NCBI RefSeq assembly: GCF_004366355.1
Contig: NZ_SODV01000002.1
Coordinates: 1,962,768 to 2,026,767 of the forward strand
From: Dinghuibacter silviterrae
GTDB taxonomy: Bacteria; Bacteroidota; Bacteroidia; Chitinophagales; Chitinophagaceae
Direction of reading: 5' to 3'
Length of the DNA stretch: 64,000 nt
Made by a program: the position numbers and the translations under genes. Positions 36,644-45,598 of the stretch are shown here, in pieces. Numbering within the stretch: position 1 is the stretch's first letter; the number at the start of each line of letters is the position of its first letter. Under the pieces are notes generated by a model. The model did not search any database. It saw only the letters and a program-made list of their open reading frames with translations, and had not been told where the DNA came from.

Positions 36644-37521
36644 CGTTTTATAAGCTTTATCATTCCGACGAATTTCTCCAGTGCCGCATTCCGGCTGTCT
36701 TTCACCCATACCGCTGTCAACTCCGCCTGCCGCTGGGTATGCCGGAGGGGCAGGAACTTCACTGTGTGCCTATACAACCGCCGGAAAGTCTCCGGCAAAA
36801 TGGATATCCCCAACCCGCTTTCCACCAGCTTGACGATCGTATGCCCGTGTGTGGACTCATGAGCCACCAGGGGGTGCAACCCTGCTTCCGTACAAATCCC
36901 CAGGATGTGTTCGTGGTACAGCTCGCCGTCGTGCCGGGGCGGCAGGATAAACCGCTCGCTGGCCACCTGCTGCAGGCTTTTAAAGCTTCGGGCCGTCAGG
37001 GGGTGCGCCAAAGGCACCACCAGGTAAAACGGCTCTTTCCAGACGGGCTGGGTGTCCCAGAGCGGGTAGGGGGGAGGGTTGCGCAGAAAACCGATGTCCA
37101 GTTCTCCGCTTTTCAAGGCCTCCAGCTGTGCCGCGGAGGTCATTTCATTCAAATAAGTTTGTATCCTGGGGTATTGCCGGTTCAAGGCAGGCAACACCCG
37201 GGGCAGCACGGTGTTGACACACGACCCCGTATACCCGATCCGCAATTCCCCGTCCAGCCCGTCCGCCACGAGCTTGACCCGATGGGCGATGTCCGCCAGT
37301 TGGGACAAAAGAGGCGTGGTCGCCTGTAGCAAATACGCCCCCGCGGGCGTCAGGGACACGTTACGCCGGTCCCGTTCCAAAAGACGCACTCCCAGCTCCT
37401 CCTCCAGGGCCTTGACCTGGCGGCTCAGGGCGGGCTGGGCGATAAACAGCTTTTGCGCCGCCCGGTTGAAGTGGAGCTCTTCGGCGACCGTGCGGAAATA
37501 CGTGAGCTGACGAATATCCAT
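36628..37521 (-). CDS. LysR-family transcriptional regulator, probable hut regulator
   Basis: DNA-binding regulator, 297 residues from the ATG at 37521, which gives the standard LysR start MDIRQLTYFRTVAEELHF. An upstream in-frame start adds ten residues. The winged HTH is clear (FNRAAQKLFIAQPALSRQVKALEEELGVRLLERDRR). The periplasmic-binding-like effector domain spans about 90-297 (LRIGYTGSCVNTVLPRVLPAL, YLVVPLAHPLTARSF, VESGLGISILPETF). It is divergent from hutH with a 77-base gap carrying a palindrome, the usual layout for a LysR protein controlling its neighbour. Urocanate or histidine as effector is inferred. Confidence 0.93.
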   Translation of the reverse strand: MDIRQLTYFRTVAEELHFNRAAQKLFIAQPALSRQVKALEEELGVRLLERDRRNVSLTPAGAYLLQATTPLLSQLADIAHRVKLVADGLDGELRIGYTGSCVNTVLPRVLPALNRQYPRIQTYLNEMTSAAQLEALKSGELDIGFLRNPPPYPLWDTQPVWKEPFYLVVPLAHPLTARSFKSLQQVASERFILPPRHDGELYHEHILGICTEAGLHPLVAHESTHGHTIVKLVESGLGISILPETFRRLYRHTVKFLPLRHTQRQAELTAVWVKDSRNAALEKFVGMIKLIKREGGR

Positions 37522-37558
37522 TAATGCCGTTTTGTTATCAATAGACCTCAAAAATAGT

Positions 37559-37573
37559 ATAATCCGGTATTAT
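37559..37573. promoter_or_regulatory. LysR-type palindrome between lysR and hutH
   Basis: ATAAT-CCGGT-ATTAT, an exact 5-bp inverted repeat with a 5-base spacer, in the 77-base divergent gap. LysR proteins usually bind AT-rich interrupted palindromes of about this size. It lies 25 bases before the hutH ATG. Confidence 0.45.
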
Positions 37574-37598
37574 TCGTTTACGCTTACTTTGCTCCAGG

Positions 37599-39143
37599 AT
37601 GAGCTATAATTATTTGCCTTTAGACGAACGCTGGCTGGGCATCGACCAGGTAGACTGGCTCCTGGCCTACCAACAACGGATCTCCATCACCTTCGGCGCC
37701 CACGAACGGATCCGGCACTGCCGGGAATACCTCGACGGCCTCACCGGTTCGGAGCTGTTCTATGGCATCAACACCGGTTTCGGTTTTCTCCAAAACGTCC
37801 GCATCGACCCAGGGCAAACCGAAGCGCTGCAGTATAACCTCCTAAAGTCCCACGCCTGCGGGATGGGAGAGGTCGTACCGGAACCCATCGTCCGGCTCAT
37901 GCTTGCCTTTAAGATCAAGTCCCTCAGCTACGGCCACTCCGGTGTCCAGATCGATACCGTCAAACGGCTCCTGGACTTCTACAACGAAGACGTCCTCCCC
38001 GTGGTCTATACCCAGGGCTCGCTTGGCGCCAGCGGCGACCTGGCCCCCCTGAGCCACCTTTGCCTGCCCCTCATCGGGCTGGGAGAGGTTTTCGTAGACG
38101 GCCGGCGCCGGTTGTCCTCCGATGTCCTCCGGGAAAAGGGTTGGAGTCCTATTCGCCTCCGGAGCAAGGAAGGCCTCGCCCTCATCAACGGCACCCAATT
38201 TATGAGCGCCTACGGGATGTACATCCTGACCCGCGCCCGTCACCTGCTCCGCTGGGCCGACCTCATCGCCTCCCTCTCATGGGACGCTTTCGATTGCAGC
38301 CCCGAGCCGTTGCATCCAGCTATACACGCCATCCGTCCTCACTCCGGCCAAATCGCAACGGCTCAGGCCCTCCGCGAACACCTCGCAGGGAGTGAGCTCG
38401 CCTACCGGTCCAAGGCCCAGGTCCAGGATCCCTATTCTTTCCGGTGTATCCCACAGGTCCACGGCGCCACCGCCGGCGTTTTCGACCATGTGCTCGGTGT
38501 TTTCCTCACCGAAATCAATTCCGTCACCGACAACCCCAACATATTCCCTGACGAAGACCTCATCCTTAGCGGTGGCAATTTTCACGGCCAGCCCCTCGCC
38601 CTCGCCCTCGACTACCTCGCGATCGCCCTGTCAGAGCTCGCCAGCATCAGCGAACGCCGCGTGTTTCAGCTCCTCAGCGGCCAGCGCGGGCTGCCCCTTT
38701 TCCTCGTCAAAAACCCCGGTCTCCATTCCGGTTTTATGATCCCGCAATACACCGCCGCCGGTATCGTCAGCGAAAACAAACAGCTGTGTACTCCCGCCTC
38801 CGTTGACTCCATCACCTCGTCCAACGGACAGGAAGACCACGTCAGCATGGGCGCCGGCGCCGCCACCAAGTGCTACCGCATCCTCCACAATGTCGAACGC
38901 GTCCTCGCCATAGAACTCATGAGCGCCGCCCAGGCCCTGGAGTTCCGGCGCCCGTTGCACAGCTCGCCCCGCCTCGAACGGCTCCACTCCGCCTTCCGCG
39001 AGGTCGTTTCGTTTAACGACGCGGACCGCGTGTTGCACGACGATATGATGGAAGCGGTGCGCTTCCTGCAACGGCCTGTGGAGGCTTTTACGGAGGCCGT
39101 TTCCGCTCAAGAGACATTTTCTATATACAACTCGCCTGTATGA
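37599..39143 (+). CDS. hutH: Histidine ammonia-lyase
   Basis: First step of histidine degradation: L-histidine to trans-urocanate plus ammonia, in the cytoplasm. 514 residues, normal length. The MIO cofactor triad is Ala144-Ser145-Gly146 in [14 protein letters not shown], followed by the conserved [17 protein letters not shown]. Also seen are [15 protein letters not shown]-type sequence (as [14 protein letters not shown]), [15 protein letters not shown] and the C-terminal [14 protein letters not shown]. Its TGA overlaps the hutU ATG (ATGA), so the two are translationally coupled. It is divergent from the LysR gene, the presumed regulator. Confidence 0.97.
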   Translation: MSYNYLPLDERWLGIDQVDWLLAYQQRISITFGAHERIRHCREYLDGLTGSELFYGINTGFGFLQNVRIDPGQTEALQYNLLKSHACGMGEVVPEPIVRLMLAFKIKSLSYGHSGVQIDTVKRLLDFYNEDVLPVVYTQGSLGASGDLAPLSHLCLPLIGLGEVFVDGRRRLSSDVLREKGWSPIRLRSKEGLALINGTQFMSAYGMYILTRARHLLRWADLIASLSWDAFDCSPEPLHPAIHAIRPHSGQIATAQALREHLAGSELAYRSKAQVQDPYSFRCIPQVHGATAGVFDHVLGVFLTEINSVTDNPNIFPDEDLILSGGNFHGQPLALALDYLAIALSELASISERRVFQLLSGQRGLPLFLVKNPGLHSGFMIPQYTAAGIVSENKQLCTPASVDSITSSNGQEDHVSMGAGAATKCYRILHNVERVLAIELMSAAQALEFRRPLHSSPRLERLHSAFREVVSFNDADRVLHDDMMEAVRFLQRPVEAFTEAVSAQETFSIYNSPV

Positions 39144-40978
39144 ACACCTTGACCCCTTCCGGCGGCGGAGCCGCCACCACACAGGGCGCCGCCGGCGCAA
39201 CCGCCTCGGGCGCTACGACTGCAGCCCCCGGCGGCGAAGCCGCCGCTAACGCCACGCAGGGCGCCGCCAGTGCCGTCGCTGCGGGCGCCGCCGCCACGCC
39301 TCGTACATCAGAGACCGCCGCCTTCCTCGCGCGCTACGCCGCGCACCCCCACTACGAAGCCCCCCGGGGCACGACCCTCCACGCCCGGAGCTGGCAGACC
39401 GAAGCGCCTTTGCGCATGCTGCTCAACAACCTGGACGCGGGCGTCGCCGAAAACCCCGATGGGCTCGTAGTCTACGGTGGCATTGGCCAGGCCGCGCGGA
39501 ACACCGAAGCGCTACAAAAGATCATCGAGCTCCTGCTCCACCTCGACGAAGACCACTCCCTCCTCGTCCAAAGCGGCAAGCCCGTCGGCATCGTCCGGAC
39601 ACACCCGATGGCGCCCCGGGTCCTGATCGCCAACAGCAACCTCGTGCCCCACTGGGCCACCTGGGAGCACTTCAACGACCTCCGGGCCAGGGGCCTGATG
39701 ATGTACGGCCAAATGACCGCCGGCTCCTGGATCTATATCGGCACACAGGGCATCCTCCAGGGCACCTACGAGACCTTTGCCGCCTGCGGCCGCCGTCACT
39801 TCGGCGGTACCCTGAAAGGGCGCCTGGTCGTCACCGCGGGGCTCGGGGGCATGGGCGGAGCCCAACCCCTGGCCGCCACCATGGCCGGCGCCGCCTTCCT
39901 GGGGGTCGACGTGGACCCCACCCGTATCCAAAAGCGGCTGGATACACGCTACATCGATCGCATGACTACGAATTATAGCGAGGCCCTGGCGTGGGTCCTG
40001 GAGGCGAAGGCCTCCGGGACCGCGCTCTCGGTCGGGCTCGTCGGCGACGCCGGCGACGTCCTGGCGCGGCTCCGGGAAGACGGGATCATCCCCGACGTCC
40101 TCACCGACCAGACGTCCGCTCACGACCCCCTCAACGGCTACGTGCCCCACGGCATCAGCCTTGAAGAGGCCCTGGCCCTGCGAAAGGCCGACCCCGCCGA
40201 GTACCAGCGGCGATCCATCGCCTCCATGGCCCGGCACGTCCGGCTGATGCTCTCCATGCAGGAAGCCGGCGCCGTCGTGTTCGACTATGGCAACAACATC
40301 CGCGCCTACGCCGTCGAGGGTGGGGTAGACAACGCCTTCGACTTTCCCGGTTTTGTCCCCGCCTATATCCGCCCCCTTTTCTGCGAAGGCAAGGGCCCCT
40401 TCCGCTGGGTTGCCCTCAGCGGGGATCCCGAAGACATCTATACGACCGACAAGGCCCTCATGGAGGCCTTTCCCGAGAATACCCACCTCCTCCGCTGGCT
40501 GACCGAAGCCCGGCAAAAAGTCGCCTTCCAGGGGCTGCCCGCACGTATTTGCTGGTTAGGCATGGGAGAGCGGGAAAAGGCAGGACTGATCTTCAACGAC
40601 CTCGTCCGCACGGGCCGCGTCAAGGCCCCCATCGTCATCGGCCGCGACCACCTCGACTGCGGCTCCGTCGCCAGCCCCAACCGGGAGACCGAGGGCATGC
40701 TCGACGGCAGCGACGCCGTCAGCGACTGGGCCTTGCTCAACCTCATGGGCAACACCGCCGGGGGTGCCACCTGGGTGTCCTTTCATCACGGGGGCGGGGT
40801 TGGCATGGGCTATTCCCAGCATGCCGGTATGGTGATCCTTGCCGACGGCACCGACAGGGCCGACGCCTGTCTGCGCCGTGTCCTCTACAATGACCCGGCG
40901 CTGGGCATCTTCCGGCACGCGGACGCGGGGTATGAGCGCGCGGAGGCGTGGGCGGAGCAATTTGGACTTAAAATCTGA
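39140..40978 (+). CDS. hutU: Urocanate hydratase with an Ala/Gly-rich N-terminal extension
   Basis: Second hut step: urocanate plus water to 4-imidazolone-5-propionate, using tightly bound NAD. 612 residues, longer than the usual about 555. The conserved protein begins near residue 57 ([20 protein letters not shown]). Before it lies a low-complexity Ala/Gly/Thr stretch. Family landmarks: [40 protein letters not shown], the NAD-binding [44 protein letters not shown] and [18 protein letters not shown]. The ATG overlaps the hutH stop, which supports the long start. A shorter start with coding continuing upstream would leave the extension unexplained. Confidence 0.96.
   Translation: MNTLTPSGGGAATTQGAAGATASGATTAAPGGEAAANATQGAASAVAAGAAATPRTSETAAFLARYAAHPHYEAPRGTTLHARSWQTEAPLRMLLNNLDAGVAENPDGLVVYGGIGQAARNTEALQKIIELLLHLDEDHSLLVQSGKPVGIVRTHPMAPRVLIANSNLVPHWATWEHFNDLRARGLMMYGQMTAGSWIYIGTQGILQGTYETFAACGRRHFGGTLKGRLVVTAGLGGMGGAQPLAATMAGAAFLGVDVDPTRIQKRLDTRYIDRMTTNYSEALAWVLEAKASGTALSVGLVGDAGDVLARLREDGIIPDVLTDQTSAHDPLNGYVPHGISLEEALALRKADPAEYQRRSIASMARHVRLMLSMQEAGAVVFDYGNNIRAYAVEGGVDNAFDFPGFVPAYIRPLFCEGKGPFRWVALSGDPEDIYTTDKALMEAFPENTHLLRWLTEARQKVAFQGLPARICWLGMGEREKAGLIFNDLVRTGRVKAPIVIGRDHLDCGSVASPNRETEGMLDGSDAVSDWALLNLMGNTAGGATWVSFHHGGGVGMGYSQHAGMVILADGTDRADACLRRVLYNDPALGIFRHADAGYERAEAWAEQFGLKI
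39161..39300 (+). repeat. Imperfect duplicated Ala/Gly-coding segment at the start of hutU
   Basis: GGCGGAGCCGCC (39164-39175) recurs as GGCGAAGCCGCC (39232-39243), and ACACAGGGCGCCGCC (39179-39193) recurs as ACGCAGGGCGCCGCC (39254-39268). The segment encodes residues 8-54 of HutU and looks like an expanded, partly tandem, low-complexity tract. Confidence 0.6.
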
Positions 40979-41066
40979 TTTTCGGCCGCCATGCACCCAA
41001 TGCTTTATTTGTTGGTAGATTTGACAGCGTCTTCTTATATTCGCCTTGAATAATCATCCAAGGAAT

Positions 41067-41354
41067 ATGAATGCCCCACAATTGAAACTGTATACTCTTT
41101 TGAAAAATGATGGGCGCCTGTCCGACGCCAAGGCCCGGGAATTGATAGAAGCTTTTGATGAATTGATACAGCAGCATATAAAAAATGCTAGTCCTGAATA
41201 TCAAAGTGCCCAAAAGGGGAATTTGCTTAGGTTGGAAACGAACTTACGCACTGAAATAAAGAATATCAATTTAGATGCTGGCAAATGGATGATCGGGTTA
41301 TACATAATCCTAGGTTTTGCTTTCATGCTATTGGAACTATATTTCAAAAAATAG
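41067..41354 (+). CDS. Small helical protein with a C-terminal membrane anchor
   Basis: Not recognised as a named family. About 95 residues from the ATG at 41067; a TTG seven codons upstream is also in frame. The first two thirds are charged and helical, probably a coiled coil (LKNDGRLSDAKARELIEAFDELI, EYQSAQKGNLLRLETNLRTEI). The end is a single membrane helix (GKWMIGLYIILGFAFMLLELYF) with Lys-Lys after it. The pattern resembles small coiled-coil/one-helix (DUF1640-like) proteins. It lies 88 bases after hutU and 15 bases before the ClC gene, in the same direction, and is more AT-rich. A role beside the channel is possible but unsupported. Confidence 0.6.
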   Translation: MNAPQLKLYTLLKNDGRLSDAKARELIEAFDELIQQHIKNASPEYQSAQKGNLLRLETNLRTEIKNINLDAGKWMIGLYIILGFAFMLLELYFKK

Positions 41355-41369
41355 CGCCTACCTTTGCGC

Positions 41370-43181
41370 ATGCACCCATGGATCGGTACCATTAAGAAAA
41401 AAGTCGTTCGCGGATACCACAATGGGGTATACTTCCTGCGTACAAAGGTCACCAAGGTTCAGTATATTATTCTCACCGCAACCCTGACCGGCCTGGTGTC
41501 CGGTATCATGGCCGTCCTCCTCAAAAACTCCGTTCACCAGGTAGAAAAGCTGGTGCAGCATTTTAGCGGTAAGGAGTACCTGTTCCTGTTGTGTCCCGCG
41601 GCGGGGCTGCTGCTCACTACCTGGATCATCCAGCGCTTTTTCCGGGGACATATCGACAAGGGGATTGCCATGGTGCTGAAAGCCATCGCGCGCAAGTCTG
41701 CGTTTATTCCATCCCGCAACAACTATATCCATTTTATCACCAGTGCCCTTACGGTAGGATCGGGCGGGTCGGCCGGTCTGGAATCCCCCATCGTCGCCAC
41801 GGGCTCCTCCTTAGGCTCCACGATGGGCCGCCTGGGTCTGCTGAATTATTCCGAACGAACGCTGATGATCGGTTGCGGGGCGGCCGCAGGGATCGCCGCC
41901 GTTTACGACGCGCCTATTGCAGGGGTCATGTTTGCCGTTGAGGTCCTCCTGGCGGAAACCATGGTCAGCTATTTTGTCCCCCTGATCATCGCCGCGGTCG
42001 TGGGGGCGCTTTGTTCGAAGGTATACCTTGGCAAAACCGAGCTTTTCCACTTCGCCCTCCAGCAAGGTTTCAACTATAACAACGTTCCCTTTTACTTCCT
42101 CATGGGCGTAGGAGCGGGTTTCCTGTCTCTGTATTACGCAAAAGCGTTCCGCGGGGTGGACGGTCGTTTTCATCATTGGAAAAAAAGCCCCTATGCAAAG
42201 GCGCTCACCGGTGGTCTGATGCTGGCTATGTTTTTTTTGCTTTTCGCCCCCCTCTACGGAGAAGGATATGAAAGCGTGAAAATGCTTGCAGACGGTACAC
42301 CCGAACACATCCTCCCTACCGCCGGCTGGTTGCACTTTGTACAGCAGAACGTGTTGCTCCTCATCTTTACCGGCTGTATCCTTTTACTCAAACCCATCAC
42401 TGCGGCCATTACGATCGGCGCCGGCGGGAACGGCGGCAATTTCGCCCCCTCCGTTTTTGTCGGTGCGTACTGGGGTTTCTTTTTTTCCAGGCTTGGAAAC
42501 GCCACCGGCTGGCTACACCTGCCCGAAGGCAATTTTACCCTGGTTGGCATGGCAGGCGTGCTTGCCGGTGTGATGTACTGCCCGCTCACCGCGATCTTTC
42601 TGATCGCCGAAATCACCAACGGCTACGACCTCATCATCCCCTTGATGATCGTCAGTACCACCGCCTACTTTATCGCCAAGACCTTCGAACCCTACTATAT
42701 GGAGACCAAACAGCTTGCGATGTCGGGGCAGATCTTTACCCACCGCCGCGAGCGCAACATCCTCTCCTCCCTTAGCCTCGATGCCCTGACCCAACGCGAC
42801 CACACGGTCCTTCACCCCGACGACTCCTTCCTCGACCTCGTCCGGCTCATCCAGCGCGAAGACAAAAACATATTTGCCGTCGTAGACAAGGCCCACCGGC
42901 TGGCAGGGATCGTCGAGCTCGGGGACATCAAGCACATGCTTTTCCAACCCGAATCATACGACAAGACCCTTTTGAAGGACATCCTCAAGCAGGCCCCGGC
43001 GGTTCTGTCCATCGACACGCCGATGACCAACGTGATGCAGCAGTTCGACGAGACGCGCGCGGCCTATCTGCCCGTCGTAGACGAGGAAAGGCGGTTCTTA
43101 GGTTTTGTATCCAAATCCCGCTTGTTCGAACAATACCGTTCCCGCGTAGCACAGCAAAAGGATATTTACGAAGAAGACTAA
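41370..43181 (+). CDS. ClC-family chloride channel or exchanger with CBS pair
   Basis: Membrane chloride channel or H+/Cl- antiporter, 603 residues from the ATG at 41370. Membrane core to about residue 440 with family signatures: GSGGSAGLESPIVATGSSLGS (the selectivity segment with the gating Glu), AAAGIAAVYDAPIAGVMFAVE and GAGGNGGNFAPSVFVGA. A cytoplasmic C-terminal pair of CBS domains (about 465-590, ALTQRDHTVLHPDDSFLDLV, IDTPMTNVMQQFDETRAAYLPVV) could bind nucleotides. It sits between hutU and hutI, 4 bases before hutI, so it is likely co-transcribed. Its link to histidine degradation is not known; pH or ion balance during ammonia release is a guess. Confidence 0.93.
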   Translation: MHPWIGTIKKKVVRGYHNGVYFLRTKVTKVQYIILTATLTGLVSGIMAVLLKNSVHQVEKLVQHFSGKEYLFLLCPAAGLLLTTWIIQRFFRGHIDKGIAMVLKAIARKSAFIPSRNNYIHFITSALTVGSGGSAGLESPIVATGSSLGSTMGRLGLLNYSERTLMIGCGAAAGIAAVYDAPIAGVMFAVEVLLAETMVSYFVPLIIAAVVGALCSKVYLGKTELFHFALQQGFNYNNVPFYFLMGVGAGFLSLYYAKAFRGVDGRFHHWKKSPYAKALTGGLMLAMFFLLFAPLYGEGYESVKMLADGTPEHILPTAGWLHFVQQNVLLLIFTGCILLLKPITAAITIGAGGNGGNFAPSVFVGAYWGFFFSRLGNATGWLHLPEGNFTLVGMAGVLAGVMYCPLTAIFLIAEITNGYDLIIPLMIVSTTAYFIAKTFEPYYMETKQLAMSGQIFTHRRERNILSSLSLDALTQRDHTVLHPDDSFLDLVRLIQREDKNIFAVVDKAHRLAGIVELGDIKHMLFQPESYDKTLLKDILKQAPAVLSIDTPMTNVMQQFDETRAAYLPVVDEERRFLGFVSKSRLFEQYRSRVAQQKDIYEED

Positions 43182-43185
43182 CGCT

Positions 43186-44547
43186 ATGACGTCCACTTTG
43201 ATCCACAACATCGGGCTCCTGGTGGGGACCCGCCCGAGGGGCCACGGGGCCGCCGCGGGGCACGCGGCCGCAGGCCCGTTCGCGGATGCTGCCCCGCACG
43301 CGCACGGCGCACATGCCGCAGGCCCCCTCGCGGGCGCCGCCCTCGCGCACCTCCCGTCGCTGACCGACGCCTGGCTGCTCGTCACCGACGGGCGCATCGC
43401 CGCGTTCGGCCAGGGCCATCCCCATGGGCCCCAAGGCGGCCTCGTCGCGACGCCGCAAGGCGCCTCCCCCCTCCCCGCCGTCTACCGCCAACTCGACGCC
43501 TCCGGCGCCCTCGTCCTGCCGTCCTGGTGCGATTCCCACACGCACCTCGTATTCGCAGGCTACCGCGAAGGCGAATTCGTCGATAAAATCAGGGGCCTGA
43601 CCTACGCCGAGATCGCCGCCCGGGGCGGCGGCATCCTGAGGTCCGCGCGCCTGCTCAACGAGACCCCGGAAGACGTGTTGTATGTAAACGCCTGGGCCCG
43701 TTTGCACGAATGCATGCAACAGGGCACCGGGGCCATCGAGATCAAAAGCGGTTACGGTCTTAGCGTAGAGGGAGAACTCAAGATGCTCCGCGTCATCCGG
43801 CGCTTAAAAGAAAACGCACCGATCCCGGTCCGGGCGACCTTTTTGGGCGCGCATGCCTTACCGGACGCCTACAAAGATGACCGGGAGGGCTACATAAACC
43901 TGATCATAGAGAAAATGCTCCCGCAAATAGCCGCCGAAGGCCTGGCCGATTACATCGATGTCTTTTGTGAAGAGGGCTTCTTCACACAGGAAGAAACCGA
44001 GCGCATCGGGAGAGCCGGAGAAACCTATGGCCTGAAAGCTAAGCTCCACGCCAACCAGCTCCACCGCTCCGGTGGCGTTCAGGCGGGCGTGGCATTAAAG
44101 GCCTTATCGGTGGACCACCTCGAAACGATGGGACAAGAGGAGATCGATTGTCTGAAAGGGAGCAACACCATCGCGACCTTGCTGCCCGGTGCTGCCTTCT
44201 TCCTCAGGATGGGCTATCCGCCCGCCCGGGCGATGGTGGACGCCGGGTTGCCGCTGGCCCTGGCGAGTGACTACAACCCCGGCTCGTGTCCGAGCGGGAA
44301 CATGAACCTGGTGGTCTCCCTGGCTTGCATACAAATGCGGCTCCTTCCGGAGGAAGCCATCAACGCCGCCACGCTCAACGGGGCGTATGCCATGGGGCTG
44401 GGGGAGGAGGTGGGGAGCATCACGGAGGGCAAACGCGCGAACCTTCTTTTTATGCGGCCGGTGCCTTCGTTAGCCTACCTGCCGTATGCATTCGGTACGA
44501 ACTGTATCGATAGAGTTATGGTGAATGGGGAGTTTTTGCTATATTAG
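43186..44547 (+). CDS. hutI: Imidazolonepropionase with an Ala/His-rich insert
   Basis: Third hut step: hydrolyses 4-imidazolone-5-propionate to N-formimino-glutamate, cytoplasmic metal enzyme. 453 residues, against about 410 usually. Metal-binding and active-site blocks: SWCDSHTHLVFAG, EIKSGYGLSVEGELKMLR, FLGAHALPDAYK, KLHANQLHRSGG, and SDYNPGSCPSGNMNLV. Between the usual VGT start (residue 15) and the conserved LAHLPSLTDAWLL (about residue 52) lies an Ala/His/Gly/Pro-rich stretch (43231-43335) not expected in the family. It is 4 bases after the ClC gene and 5 bases before a lipoprotein gene. Confidence 0.96.
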   Translation: MTSTLIHNIGLLVGTRPRGHGAAAGHAAAGPFADAAPHAHGAHAAGPLAGAALAHLPSLTDAWLLVTDGRIAAFGQGHPHGPQGGLVATPQGASPLPAVYRQLDASGALVLPSWCDSHTHLVFAGYREGEFVDKIRGLTYAEIAARGGGILRSARLLNETPEDVLYVNAWARLHECMQQGTGAIEIKSGYGLSVEGELKMLRVIRRLKENAPIPVRATFLGAHALPDAYKDDREGYINLIIEKMLPQIAAEGLADYIDVFCEEGFFTQEETERIGRAGETYGLKAKLHANQLHRSGGVQAGVALKALSVDHLETMGQEEIDCLKGSNTIATLLPGAAFFLRMGYPPARAMVDAGLPLALASDYNPGSCPSGNMNLVVSLACIQMRLLPEEAINAATLNGAYAMGLGEEVGSITEGKRANLLFMRPVPSLAYLPYAFGTNCIDRVMVNGEFLLY

Positions 44548-44552
44548 GTATC

Positions 44553-45206
44553 ATGCGATTGCCCGGAATTATCCTGATGTTGTGCCTTGTGTCCTGCCAC
44601 AAAAACCCGGGGGGAGGGGTATCGGCTACCGGAATCGTTTACGATTCAGTGCTTCATCAACCGATACAAGGGGCTACGGTGTACCTGATCGGCGTACAAA
44701 GCAGCAACTCAATATTGCCCGTTTTTGATACAGGGTATCTGGCATCTGCCCGGACCGACGCCCAGGGAAATTTTTCGATCGGGTACCATCCACAAGGGAA
44801 CTACATCGCCTATCAACTCGCGTTGATTTATTACCACCCAGCCACGTTCATCAATTTCCTGACACGGGCATGTATACCGGATACGGTTGGGTCCACTTAC
44901 TTTTTCCCAAAAGATTCATTACCGCGGGACGTGGTGCTTAGAGGACGGACGCTAGAACCAGCCCACATGGCCATTTCAGACAGCCGGAGTGACACCTTGA
45001 TGGTCAGGGTGCTATCTACGGCAGGTTGGGTATCCGACTACTTATTCACCGATCTCTTGCCTGTCGATACAGCTTTTACCATCCAGGTTTTGCCAAACAG
45101 CCCGAATTATATCGAATATTATAAAGGGTCCCTTTTCGCCCCGGTGGAGATAGATACCTTATTACCCCTGCCTAATAACACGCTTCAATTCACCCATCAG
45201 TTCTGA
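44553..45206 (+). CDS. Lipoprotein with a carboxypeptidase-regulatory-like domain
   Basis: 217 residues. Lipoprotein signal ending LCLVSC (Cys15). The CarboxypepD_reg-like beta domain follows (ATGIVYDSVLHQPIQGATVYL, ARTDAQGNFSIGY), a fold common in Bacteroidota surface proteins and often used for binding or as a linker. After about residue 100 the sequence is not recognised; it ends NNTLQFTHQF. It starts 5 bases after hutI, so it may ride on the same transcript. The region just downstream holds a decayed copy of its C-terminal half (45264-45556). Confidence 0.8.
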   Translation: MRLPGIILMLCLVSCHKNPGGGVSATGIVYDSVLHQPIQGATVYLIGVQSSNSILPVFDTGYLASARTDAQGNFSIGYHPQGNYIAYQLALIYYHPATFINFLTRACIPDTVGSTYFFPKDSLPRDVVLRGRTLEPAHMAISDSRSDTLMVRVLSTAGWVSDYLFTDLLPVDTAFTIQVLPNSPNYIEYYKGSLFAPVEIDTLLPLPNNTLQFTHQF

Positions 45207-45263
45207 GTTTTTGGCGTTTTTATAGTAAACGACGCCTCATGCGCTACCTCAAGATTGCGCTAG

Positions 45264-45556
45264 CACGGGTATCTCCTTGCGCTGGATTACTACCCTGCTT
45301 CGGGCGGTTCCAAAGGGTTTCCGCAAAATTATATACCCGACAGCACAGCCCCGTTTTATGCATTTGACTATGGGTTCCAGAAAGAAGGCGTGGAGCTAAG
45401 GGCGACCCGCCCGCCGATACGACGATAACGGCCTGGTTGTTGCCCGACAGCCGGAATGCGATCAACTATTTCGTGGATGGCCGCCGGACTCCGGCGGGGA
45501 CGGACAGCCTGTCGCCGGTCCCCGGGGATACGCTCCAGGTGACGCATCACTTCTAG
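45264..45556 (+). pseudogene. Decayed duplicate of the preceding lipoprotein gene
   Basis: A frame from 45264 reads HGYLLALDYYP...YIPDSTAPFYAFDYG...VELRATRP, parallel to NYIAYQLALIYYHP...CIPDTVGSTYFFPKD...VVLRGRTLEP in the intact neighbour. The frame is closed upstream by TAG (45261-45263) and hits TAA at 45426. One frame over, 45410-45556 reads DTTITAWLLPDSRNAINYF...GDTLQVTHHF then stop, parallel to DTAFTIQVLPNSPNYIEYY...NNTLQFTHQF then stop. This is a tandem duplicate truncated at its 5' end, frameshifted and about 40 residues shorter between the two blocks. The 392 bases between the intact genes hold nothing else evident. Confidence 0.7.
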
Positions 45557-45598
45557 AGTGGCGGAAAATGTATACCTTTCCCGGTACATTGTTTGTCT

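Noticed and set aside
45207-45598. Gap searched for a tRNA or small RNA
   Set aside because: No cloverleaf or terminator; the sequence is better explained by the decayed duplicate.
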